NCBI GenBank assembly: GCA_964435085.1
Contig: CAYSXQ010000005.1
Span: 1 to 52,894, forward strand
DNA: 52,894 nt
DNA from: UBA917 sp964435085
Lineage (GTDB): Bacteria; Patescibacteriota; Patescibacteriia; Patescibacteriales; Patescibacteriaceae
Direction of reading: 5' to 3'
Part shown: positions 43,837-50,486 of the stretch, in pieces
Layout: each line of letters begins with the position of its first letter
How positions within the stretch are numbered: the first letter of the stretch is position 1
Translations under genes and position numbers: made by a program
Notes under the pieces: model-generated
The model's input: only the letters and a program-made list of their open reading frames with translations
Told to the model about the DNA's origin: nothing
Database searches by the model: none

Positions 43837-44411
43837 CTTAGTTCGTAGTCACTACGAGCTGCTACCGCCTTGTATACTGGGGAAGCATCGAAAGCAAAGG
43901 CATATTTTTGCTTGCCTAGATCTTTGGTCTCGCTTGATAGAAGCTCTAGAGCGGTACGATTTTGCTTGCGCAGGTCTTGATACTGATATAGTCCAAGTAG
44001 TTCTGGTGTGAAGCGAGAGTGTCTGATAATGGGCTTGTTCATCATGATTATTTTATCAGCCTCCAAATCAGCTAATTCTGCCTTGCCGACCTGTTCACAA
44101 AGTAAGCAGTATTGTTCAAGGCTAATAGTCCCGAAGCTTAATCTTTTGGATATCTTTTCTAGGGTACTAAGTAGAGCTATCTTGAGATCTGCCTCGGTGT
44201 TTTTGATGATAGCTATCTGATAACGTAGACCGTTAGTTGCAATAAATCTATCTGACAGTAATTCTTCCTGTATTTGCTCAGGAATTATCATCTTTCTCTT
44301 TCTAAAGCGTCTTAGCCACTGTTTGCCTGATCTGCCACTTGTTGCGTCTAGTCTTAGGTAAGAGATGAGTTCATTTAGCCTAGTTGGCTCTGTTTCTCTT
44401 GAGCTATTCAT
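43818..44411 (-). CDS. Orphan protein of 197 aa
   Basis: I do not recognise this protein. The start at 44411 (MNSSRETEPTRLNELISYL) is chosen because AAAGGAG lies 6 bases before it; an ATG 75 bases upstream gives a longer reading with no such site. The sequence is soluble, rich in Lys/Arg and Leu, with a basic patch (SGKQWLRRFRKRKM) near residue 27 and a central helical region (IALLSTLEKISKRL). No signal peptide or membrane helix is seen. It has its own terminator, and TTGACA motifs upstream (44470-44440) could serve as a -35, but no clear -10 is seen. It follows the two-gene cassette at 44523-45052 in the same direction. Confidence 0.7.
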   Translation of the reverse strand: MNSSRETEPTRLNELISYLRLDATSGRSGKQWLRRFRKRKMIIPEQIQEELLSDRFIATNGLRYQIAIIKNTEADLKIALLSTLEKISKRLSFGTISLEQYCLLCEQVGKAELADLEADKIIMMNKPIIRHSRFTPELLGLYQYQDLRKQNRTALELLSSETKDLGKQKYAFAFDASPVYKAVAARSDYELRPYFPS

Positions 44412-44483
44412 CACTGACTCCTTTGATATGTTAAAGATACTATTTATTATGCTGTCAACAATGCTATGTTTATCAAAAAATGT

Positions 44484-44516
44484 CAAATAAAAAACCGATC
44501 TTATTGTAAGATCGGC
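44484..44516 (-). terminator. Terminator after the 30-aa membrane peptide gene
   Basis: On the minus strand CCGATCTTA (44515-44507) pairs with TAAGATCGG (44503-44495) around a CAA loop, followed by TTTTTTATTTG. Confidence 0.9.
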
Positions 44517-44522
44517 TCCTAG

Positions 44523-44615
44523 TTAATTACTGCAGGATACCGCTAATAGCAAGATCGCAACAGTGGTCATTATTGCCAAGGCACCAGTTAGTTTCGCCAG
44601 CTGTCGCTCACTCAT
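44523..44615 (-). CDS. 30-aa single-pass membrane peptide
   Basis: MSERQLAKLTGALAIM, then TTVAILLLAVSCSN and TAA. A charged N-terminus precedes one hydrophobic helix (about residues 9-27) and a Cys near the end. Its ATG overlaps the TGA of the 146-aa gene as ATGA, and GGAG lies 7 bases before it within AAAAAAGGAG. A strong terminator follows only 7 bases after the stop. Together these signals argue that this very short frame is translated. Function unknown; it resembles in form a small membrane regulator or toxin-like peptide, but no family is claimed. Confidence 0.7.
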   Translation of the reverse strand: MSERQLAKLTGALAIMTTVAILLLAVSCSN

Positions 44616-45052
44616 GCCAGTACTCCTTTTTTGCTTTCATTCATTTCCCGGTCATTTGTTCTTAAATTTAATAAGGCTTCATTGCTTATCACGGCTACAT
44701 CATTAATGCCAAAGTTATCTCCTAGCCATTTTTTAGCACTTTTCCATTCGCCAGCCTCATAAAAGAAGTAAGGCACTTGTTGGCCGAGCGGTAGAAGTGG
44801 GCCCAAGCCTTTCCAAGCAAATAGGTTTAAGCCTTGCCAAGATTCTGGAACTTCATTCGCTTTGGCTAAAATTAGCCCTAAATACTCCTTATTTACTAAC
44901 AATTTTTGATTTGGTAGTTCTTGGAAGAGGTCGTAGCCACTTATAAGCTTATTATTCTTTTGCTCTTTGTGGCGGTAGAAATCAATCCTATTAATCATTT
45001 GTGAGCGTACTGAGATAGTCTCGCCAGCACCCTGGAATTGCTTAATAGACAT
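44612..45052 (-). CDS. Orphan protein of 146 aa (PESW-type hypothetical)
   Basis: The start is fixed by AAGGAG 5 bases before the ATG and by a promoter upstream. I recognise no domain with certainty. The pattern VPESWQGLNLFAWKG, then PYFFYEAGEWKSAKKWLGDNF and a C-terminal LNLRTN reminds me of an abundant set of small patescibacterial hypothetical proteins with IPESWK, FFWG and GxWxxxxxWL motifs. That is a recollection, not a search. It is soluble, with no signal peptide. It is translationally coupled to the 30-aa membrane peptide. Confidence 0.75.
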   Translation of the reverse strand: MSIKQFQGAGETISVRSQMINRIDFYRHKEQKNNKLISGYDLFQELPNQKLLVNKEYLGLILAKANEVPESWQGLNLFAWKGLGPLLPLGQQVPYFFYEAGEWKSAKKWLGDNFGINDVAVISNEALLNLRTNDREMNESKKGVLA

Positions 45053-45099
45053 AGTGTCTCCTTTATATAGTTATCAAAAAACAATTAATCTAAGTCATA

Positions 45100-45128
45100 T
45101 TTATAATACTTTTAGATTAACTTGTCAA
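45100..45128 (-). promoter_or_regulatory. Promoter of the 146-aa orphan cassette
   Basis: On the minus strand TTGACA (45128-45123), 17-base spacer, TATAAA (45105-45100). The leader is about 40 bases and holds AAGGAG. Confidence 0.85.
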
Positions 45129-45143
45129 TATTGGCTAGTAACC

Positions 45144-45173
45144 TTGACATTTCCAAAAATTTATGTTTATATT
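45144..45173 (+). promoter_or_regulatory. Promoter of the DEAD-box helicase gene
   Basis: TTGACA (45144-45149), 18-base spacer, TATATT (45168-45173). It is divergent from the orphan cassette promoter 16 bases away. The leader that follows contains the 100-N gap. Confidence 0.7.
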
Positions 45174-45189
45174 AGCCCATAAAGTTTAG

Positions 45190-45289
45190 NNNNNNNNNNN
45201 NNNNNNNNNNNNNNNNNNNNNNNNNNNNNNNNNNNNNNNNNNNNNNNNNNNNNNNNNNNNNNNNNNNNNNNNNNNNNNNNNNNNNNNNN
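45190..45289. other. Assembly gap (100 N)
   Basis: Exactly 100 N in the 5' leader of the helicase gene; the true leader length is unknown. Confidence 0.98.
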
Positions 45290-45318
45290 GATAATTAATA
45301 ATTGAAAATTGACTAACT

Positions 45319-47067
45319 ATGCCAAGTTCCAAATTTAGTGAAATGAATCTCTCGGCCGCCATTGTGAAGGCGGTTGCTGACATGGGCTTTGAAGAAGCTT
45401 CTCAGATTCAGGCCGCTGCCATTCCGGAGGTGATTGCCGGTAAAGACGTGATTGCTCAAGCTCAGACTGGTACCGGTAAGACTGCTGCTTTTGCTATTCC
45501 AATCATCGAAAAGATCAATAAGCGTAAGAAAGAATTACAGGCCGTCGTGCTTTGTCCAACTCGTGAATTAGTCGTCCAGGTTTCTGAAGAATTCCGTAAG
45601 CTTTTGAAGTATCAAGAGGGGATTAACGTTACTCCTGTCTATGGTGGCCAAGAAATCAGTCGTCAGCTCCAAGCTCTCTATCATCAGCCAGCTATTATCG
45701 TTGGCACCCCGGGTCGCTTCATGGATCACTTGCGTCGCGGTTCTATTAGGATGAATACCGTGCAGATCGTCGTCCTTGATGAAGCTGATGAAATGCTCGA
45801 CATGGGTTTCCGTGAAGACATTGAATTCATTCTCAAAGATTCTCCAGAAGAACGTCAGACTGTCATGTTCTCAGCCACTGTTCCAGTTGAAATCAAGACC
45901 TTGATGAAGAAGTATCAGAAGGATGCTGTTCTCATCGACGTTAGTAGTAATAAAATCAGCGCTCCGAAAATCGAACAAGAATACTTCGAAGTTGCCGAAC
46001 ATGCTAAACCTGAGGCTATTGCTCGTATTATTGATATTAACTCTATCAAGCTAGCTGTTGTTTTCTGTAACACTCGCTCTCGCGTCGACAATGTTGTCAG
46101 TAACTTACAGGGTCGTGGTTATCTAGCCGCTGGTCTTCATGGTGACATGAGCCAGAAGCAACGCGACAAAGTCATGGGTGATTTCCGCTCTGGTCGTGCT
46201 GAGATCTTGGTCGCTACTGACGTGGCTGGCCGTGGCATTGACGTTAGTAATATTGACGCCGTCTTCAACTACGACTTCCCTCGTGACGACGAAGATTATG
46301 TCCACCGTATCGGTCGTACCGGTCGTGCTGGTAAATCTGGTCGTGCTTTCTCCTTTATCGTCGGCAAAGAAGCCTATCACTTGAAACGCATTGAACGCAC
46401 TAACAACATGATTATCAAGCGTGGCACCGTGCCAACTCTCGAAGATTTCGACAAGATGCTTGCTAAGTCTCAGCTTGAAGATATTACTAACGAGTTAGCT
46501 GCTGGCAACTTACAAAAGTATGTCGCTCTAGCTGAAAGTATTATGGGTGAAACCTATACTGCTATCGATGTCGCTGGCGCCTTACTCAAGATGGCCTTTG
46601 ACTCCAAGAAGAAAGGCTTTGATGACAAAATCAGTATGGACGCTCCTCGTTATGAAGATCGCCCAAGTCGTCCTTCTCGCTTCGGCGGCGGTCGCTCTGG
46701 TGGCGGTCGTTCCTTCTCTGGTAACAGAGGTGGTGGCTCTCGTGGCAACTTCCGTTCTTCTGGCCCTAGCCGTTTTGGTGCTGATCGACATAGCTCTGGT
46801 GGCAGTGATCGTAGTTTCGATGGACCTAAGAAATCNNNNNNNNNNNNNNNNNNNNNNNNNNNNNNNNNNNNNNNNNNNNNNNNNNNNNNNNNNNNNNNNN
46901 NNNNNNNNNNNNNNNNNNNNNNNNNNNNNNNNNNNTCTTTCGGTGGTGCTAAGAAATTTGACGGCCCACGCAAGAGCTCTGGCTCTACTAGCCGCTTCAC
47001 TGATGCTGGTAGCAAATTCGGTGGCGACAAGTATAAGCCAAAAGGGGATAAGAAACGGAACTATTAA
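45319..47067 (+). CDS. DEAD-box RNA helicase with RGG-like tail
   Basis: About 582 codons including the gap. All helicase motifs are present: Q motif (GFEEASQIQ), AQTGTGKT, PTRELVVQV, GTPGRFMDH, DEADEML, SATVP, FCNTRS, ATDVAGRGIDV and HRIGRTGRAG. Residues about 375-440 (LAKSQLEDITNELAAGNLQKY) resemble the dimerisation part of DeaD/CsdA. The tail is Gly/Arg/Ser-rich (RFGGGRSGGGRSFSG, SGPSRFG) and ends in KGDKKRNY. The tail is broken by a 100-N gap; frame continues in the same style on both sides. It likely acts in ribosome assembly or mRNA remodelling, as in cold-shock helicases. Confidence 0.93.
   Translation: MPSSKFSEMNLSAAIVKAVADMGFEEASQIQAAAIPEVIAGKDVIAQAQTGTGKTAAFAIPIIEKINKRKKELQAVVLCPTRELVVQVSEEFRKLLKYQEGINVTPVYGGQEISRQLQALYHQPAIIVGTPGRFMDHLRRGSIRMNTVQIVVLDEADEMLDMGFREDIEFILKDSPEERQTVMFSATVPVEIKTLMKKYQKDAVLIDVSSNKISAPKIEQEYFEVAEHAKPEAIARIIDINSIKLAVVFCNTRSRVDNVVSNLQGRGYLAAGLHGDMSQKQRDKVMGDFRSGRAEILVATDVAGRGIDVSNIDAVFNYDFPRDDEDYVHRIGRTGRAGKSGRAFSFIVGKEAYHLKRIERTNNMIIKRGTVPTLEDFDKMLAKSQLEDITNELAAGNLQKYVALAESIMGETYTAIDVAGALLKMAFDSKKKGFDDKISMDAPRYEDRPSRPSRFGGGRSGGGRSFSGNRGGGSRGNFRSSGPSRFGADRHSSGGSDRSFDGPKKXXXXXXXXXXXXXXXXXXXXXXXXXXXXXXXXXXSFGGAKKFDGPRKSSGSTSRFTDAGSKFGGDKYKPKGDKKRNY
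46836..46935. other. Assembly gap (100 N) inside the helicase tail
   Basis: Exactly 100 N within a repetitive Gly/Arg/Ser-rich coding region, so tail length is unknown. Confidence 0.98.
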
Positions 47068-47083
47068 TCTTAAATCAGATTTT

Positions 47084-47117
47084 AAAAAACGCATCATGAA
47101 AGTGATGCGTTTTTTTT
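47084..47117. terminator. Bidirectional terminator between helicase and HTH genes
   Basis: ACGCATCA (47089-47096) pairs with TGATGCGT (47103-47110), with A's before and T's after, so it serves both convergent genes. Confidence 0.92.
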
Positions 47118-47137
47118 GTGTCTTAAGGCTTTTTAAA

Positions 47138-47467
47138 TTAGCCATCTCTCCATTTCTCCACCCACTTTCCCATGCCATCTTGATTGAGCTTATTCAGAAG
47201 CTTCGGTGTGCTGAGAAAGAATTTGATTGCAGCTCCTAGGCTAATCTGATAGCGATTGTTGATAACTTTGAATTTTAATTGATTACTTTCAATTGCTCGC
47301 CTGACTGTTTTCGTCGATAATCCGCCTAGCTTAGCTACTTCTGAGACTGATAGCCAAATCATTTTTTCTGCCTCTTGGCTTTTGTTTTTAGCCAACATTA
47401 AATCAAGGTCGCTGCTCGCCCCTATCAGATCTGCTCTATTAATAAATTCTTCGGCTGGATAAGGCAT
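47138..47467 (-). CDS. Small helix-turn-helix DNA-binding protein (MerR/excisionase-like)
   Basis: 109 aa. The centre is MIWLSVSEVAKLGGLSTKTVRRAIESNQLKFKVINNRYQIS, a typical HTH_17/excisionase-type winged helix with recognition helix STKTVRRAI. A 35-residue N-terminal extension and a Trp-rich end (GKWVEKWRDG) flank it. A shorter start at the internal Met is possible. It has no Shine-Dalgarno. Targets are unknown; it could bind the palindromic repeats nearby, but nothing shows this. It converges with the helicase gene. Confidence 0.8.
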   Translation of the reverse strand: MPYPAEEFINRADLIGASSDLDLMLAKNKSQEAEKMIWLSVSEVAKLGGLSTKTVRRAIESNQLKFKVINNRYQISLGAAIKFFLSTPKLLNKLNQDGMGKWVEKWRDG

Positions 47468-47488
47468 ACTTTTTATCCACGCTAAATT

Positions 47489-47508
47489 AAGACAGCGGTG
47501 GCTGTCTT
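47489..47508. promoter_or_regulatory. Perfect 8-bp hairpin in the HTH gene leader
   Basis: AAGACAGC (47489-47496), loop GGTG, GCTGTCTT (47501-47508), 21 bases upstream of the HTH start codon. As DNA it is a near-palindromic operator candidate; as RNA on the plus strand it is followed by TT, like a weak terminator. Confidence 0.5.
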
Positions 47509-47605
47509 TTGCTGTATTTTAGGTGATTATGGGGAAAAAGCAAGGGAAAGGGGCGGATTTACTTGATTTTAGGTATTTTATTATTTGGCTAATATTAAGT
47601 AATAA

Positions 47606-47733
47606 TTTCAAATTTAAAATTTAAAATCTCAAAACAATGTCAAATTTCACAAATACCAATTTCCAAACCTTCAAAATTGAAACATTTAGTCATTAAAAAT
47701 TGTTTTTAAATTTTAAATTTTAAATTTTAAATT
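47606..47733. repeat. Palindromic AT-rich repeat, second copy of the 7379 element
   Basis: The left arm (47606-47645) matches 7380-7419 with 2 differences in 40 bases by eye. The right arm (47692-47733) is an imperfect inverted copy that includes TTTAGTCATT, also found inverted at 7416-7425. No gene lies between 47468 and 47921: this stretch holds the hairpin, this repeat and the sigma gene promoter. Confidence 0.8.
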
Positions 47734-47795
47734 AAAAAAGACGCTATTATCGAATTATTTATCTAATATTAGCGTATCATTAGCAAGACGAAACA

Positions 47796-47824
47796 TTGAC
47801 TATTATAGCGTTATTTGTTATATT
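47796..47824 (+). promoter_or_regulatory. Promoter of the sigma factor operon with AGCGT repeats
   Basis: TTGACT (47796-47801), 17-base spacer, TATATT (47819-47824) preceded by TGT. AGCGT motifs at 47771, 47807 and 47848 and the inverted ACGCT at 47741 surround it. They may be operator sites. Confidence 0.75.
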
Positions 47825-47921
47825 AAAAGCTATTATAAGCGCTTTAAGCGTTAATTTTTACTTACCACAGACTGACCACAGAAAGTACTGTAACATTTTA
47901 CTAAGTCATACGTATTAATAG

Positions 47922-48509
47922 ATGCAACAGATTAAAGAAAAAAAGGGGTCTTTTTTTGAAGATGATAATAGTTTGTTTTTGCGTTTAAAGAAATACAAAG
48001 ACAAACAAGCCTTTTTATTGGCTTATGATGAGTATGCTGAGGCTATTTATCGTTTTATCTTCTTTAAGATCGGTCAAGAAGAAGACGCTCGAGATATTAC
48101 TTCAGCAGTTTTCCTTAAGTGCTGGAGCTATGTTCAAGAAGGCAAGCTTAATGATGACAATGAATATAAGAGCTTGCGCAGTTTTCTCTACAAAATAGCT
48201 CGTAATCAAGTTATCGACTATTATCGCAGCGCTAAGCATCATGCTAGTCTTGACGACGCCGAACACTTAATTGACGAACAACAAGACCTTAGCGCTATTG
48301 ATCAGACTCTCAGCCTCGAACTAGTCCGTGACAAGCTGCTTTACCTCAAAGACGAATACCGCAGTGTCCTGATTATGCGCTACATCAACGACCTGTCTAT
48401 CAGCGAAATCAGCGATATTACGGGTAAAGACAAAGGCAATGTTCGTGTAACTATTCTCCGTGCCATCAAAGCTTTAAAAAATTTAGTTAAACCTCACCAT
48501 GAAGGATAA
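47922..48509 (+). CDS. ECF-type RNA polymerase sigma factor
   Basis: 195 aa. Region 2 includes FLLAYDEYAEAIYRFIFFKIGQEEDARDITSAVFLKCW and LRSFLYKIARNQVIDYYRS. A short linker leads to region 4 (LRDKLLYLKDEYRSVLIMRYINDLSISEISDITGKDKGNVRVTILRAIKALK). There is no sigma-3 domain, so it is ECF-like. It overlaps the next gene by 11 bases, as sigma/anti-sigma pairs commonly do. It could control surface genes such as the S-layer-like gene downstream, which is inference. It has no Shine-Dalgarno. Confidence 0.92.
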   Translation: MQQIKEKKGSFFEDDNSLFLRLKKYKDKQAFLLAYDEYAEAIYRFIFFKIGQEEDARDITSAVFLKCWSYVQEGKLNDDNEYKSLRSFLYKIARNQVIDYYRSAKHHASLDDAEHLIDEQQDLSAIDQTLSLELVRDKLLYLKDEYRSVLIMRYINDLSISEISDITGKDKGNVRVTILRAIKALKNLVKPHHEG

Positions 48510-49257
48510 AGAATTACTAGCTCAATTGAATAAACTCGGCCGCCTGCGACCTGATTCTGCTTGGTTACAGTCTAACCGTGATATTTTAGCTAGCCAATTG
48601 TATAGTGGCAGTGCTACTGAACCTGCTCTCAGTTGGTTTGTTAAGTTCAACTTAGCCACTCGTCGTGTCTTGCAGCCTCAGTATGTCGCTCTGATGATTG
48701 TGCTCTTTTTCGCTTCCAGTGGCCTCATCGGCTACAAGATCAGTGAAGCTAGTGGCCCTGGTGACTCCCTCTATATCGCCAAGCGCATCAGTGAACGTGG
48801 TCGCCTAATGCTTGCCTTCTCTGATTCTAGTAAGACCAAGCTTAATGTCGAATTCGCTAATAAGCGCCTCCAGGAAATGAAAGAACTTCTAGCCAGACAG
48901 TCTGATTCTAATGAACCTGCCGAAATCGCTAACCTCAAGGCTAGTGCCAAAGCTGAAATCCAAGTCGCAAAAGACCGTTTGGCCAAATCCAAATCTCCTG
49001 GTGGCTCAGAGACTACTCCTAAGTCTGGTGCCAAAGCTCCTATCAAAAATACTGACAATCAAGAATTCATCGCTGCTGAAGCCACGAAGGATAGTGCGAG
49101 AGTTGACATTAGCTTGCCTGATTTGCCAGAGATAGTAAGTAGCACTCCTCCTCGTAGCGCTGCCATCATTATCGAAGAGGCTGAGAAGTTGCTAGAGACG
49201 GATGACCTACAGGCAGCAACCGAGAAACTAGATGAGCTGAATGATTTGATTAAATAA
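48499..49257 (+). CDS. Membrane protein, likely anti-sigma partner (DUF5667-like)
   Basis: 252 aa. A cytoplasmic N-terminal part of about 55 residues precedes one membrane helix (YVALMIVLFFASSGLIGYKI). The outer part starts with ASGPGDSLYIAKRISERGRLMLAFS, the PGDSLYxxK pattern I associate with DUF5667. A helical, Lys/Glu-rich stalk and a Pro/Ser linker follow. The layout (inside domain, one helix, outside domain) and the overlap with the sigma gene fit an anti-sigma factor. No ZAS zinc motif is seen, so this rests on context and topology. Confidence 0.75.
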   Translation: MKDKELLAQLNKLGRLRPDSAWLQSNRDILASQLYSGSATEPALSWFVKFNLATRRVLQPQYVALMIVLFFASSGLIGYKISEASGPGDSLYIAKRISERGRLMLAFSDSSKTKLNVEFANKRLQEMKELLARQSDSNEPAEIANLKASAKAEIQVAKDRLAKSKSPGGSETTPKSGAKAPIKNTDNQEFIAAEATKDSARVDISLPDLPEIVSSTPPRSAAIIIEEAEKLLETDDLQAATEKLDELNDLIK

Positions 49258-49269
49258 TAGACGAATTTC

Positions 49270-50034
49270 ATGGCTAATAGTTACGAAGAAAGATTTGTTT
49301 TTTCTGAGAGCAGTGTCAGTCAACTGATTTACGACGAGCACTTGATCCGTTACCGTCTCGCAGCGAGTCTAGCCAGCGGCAAAAGAGTTCTTGATGTCGC
49401 TTGCGGTTCTGGTTATGGCTCTAAGCTCCTAGCTGAAGCTGGTGCTAGTCTAGTTAAGTCGGTAGATATTGACCAAGCGGTACTAGAAGAGGCGAGAGTT
49501 AATTACTCTGACGACAAGATTGAATTTATTGCTGATAGTGCTGAAGCTCTAGAGAGGATTACTGACAGTAGCATTGATCTAGTTGTCAGTTTCGAAACCA
49601 TCGAGCACCTACCTGATTACCACAGCTATTTAAAAAACCTCCAGCGCGTCCTTGCTCCAGGTGGCCTAGCTCTAATCTCCACTCCCAACAAAGCAGTCTT
49701 TGCTCAAAAGAATCCCTTCCATATCAAAGAATTCACGCGCGCTGAACTGACAGACAGTTTGGCAAGATACTTTACACAAGTAAGAATTCTCGATCAGGTG
49801 AACGGTTTAGGTAGTATGATCAAGGGCGATAACGAGACCCTAGCCAATCTATCTAGCGCAGGTGTTGCCCAATACTTTATCGCTATCTGTTCTAATGACG
49901 CTTTGCCAACTAACATCATCGGGCAAGCCAGCATCAATCAAGCTGCCTTGCACAGATGGCAGAATAATCCAGGTTGGAAAATGGTGAATGTGGTTTATAA
50001 AGCATTGGTTGCGGTTAGATTGATTAGGAGATAA
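49270..50034 (+). CDS. Class I SAM-dependent methyltransferase
   Basis: 254 aa. VLDVACGSGYGSKLLAEAGA is motif I, SVDIDQAVLEEAR the acidic loop, and IDLVVSFETIEHLPDYHSYLKNLQRVLAPGGLALISTPNK the Methyltransf_11/25 core. EERFVFSESS at the start resembles enzymes in glycan or lipid modification. It follows the anti-sigma-like gene by 12 bases and may belong to the same operon. Substrate unknown. Confidence 0.88.
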   Translation: MANSYEERFVFSESSVSQLIYDEHLIRYRLAASLASGKRVLDVACGSGYGSKLLAEAGASLVKSVDIDQAVLEEARVNYSDDKIEFIADSAEALERITDSSIDLVVSFETIEHLPDYHSYLKNLQRVLAPGGLALISTPNKAVFAQKNPFHIKEFTRAELTDSLARYFTQVRILDQVNGLGSMIKGDNETLANLSSAGVAQYFIAICSNDALPTNIIGQASINQAALHRWQNNPGWKMVNVVYKALVAVRLIRR

Positions 50035-50040
50035 AAATAC

Positions 50041-50162
50041 AAAGTTCCAAATCCCAAGTTCCAATTTCCAAATAAATCTCAAGCTCCAAATTACAAAAAA
50101 TCACATTTTTGAAATTTGAGATTTGGAAATTATTTGGAAATTGGAACTTGGAGCTTGGAAAT
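50041..50162. repeat. Palindromic intergenic repeat (TTCCAA type)
   Basis: The core 50055-50075 is the exact reverse complement of 50130-50150 (21 bases). Around it, the words AAATCTCAA, AAGCTCCAA and AAGTTCC recur in permuted order on both arms. It begins 6 bases after the methyltransferase stop. Confidence 0.85.
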
Positions 50163-50165
50163 TAA

Positions 50166-50486
50166 AAATCTTAGTCCCGACTTGACTCTTTCTCTACCAC
50201 CTCAGCAGGTAGGGCGCGAACCAAGTCTGTGCTATCACAGACTCAAAACTGACTGCAAAAGGTCGAGCCAGTACTAGACTGGTGTCAGCTTTGCCAAAAA
50301 ATCTTAACGCTTATGAGTTATTTATAGATCAATTAAGTTATTTTCTCCGCAGCGATTAGTCCTAAGCCGACAAATGCGGAGCTAAACGTAGCTCGTTTAT
50401 CCGCCGGCTGAAGTGGTCGGAAGCGGGGAGATGGGAATTCCTATTGATTTATCTGTAATCTCTGAGCCAAATTAATAAATTACTTT
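50166..50486 (+). promoter_or_regulatory. Structured 5' leader region of the S-layer-like gene
   Basis: No ORF of note. Hairpin AGTCTGTG / CACAGACT (50224-50243) is perfect with a CTAT loop. Downstream, CTCCGC (50345-50350) can pair with GCGGAG (50376-50381), while GAGCTA (50379-50384) can pair with TAGCTC (50389-50394); the two share bases 50379-50381 and exclude each other. CCGAC (50367-50371) can pair with GTCGG (50416-50420). This resembles a regulatory leader; no known riboswitch class is recognised and no clear promoter was found. Confidence 0.5.

Noticed and set aside
47529..47624. A 31-codon frame (MGKKQGKGADLLDF) with AGGTG upstream
   Set aside because: It runs into the palindromic repeat, has no terminator or coupled neighbour, and its end is repeat sequence.
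50166..50486. A known riboswitch (SAM, c-di-GMP or cobalamin type)
   Set aside because: None of their conserved core strings could be matched by eye, so only a generic structured leader is claimed.
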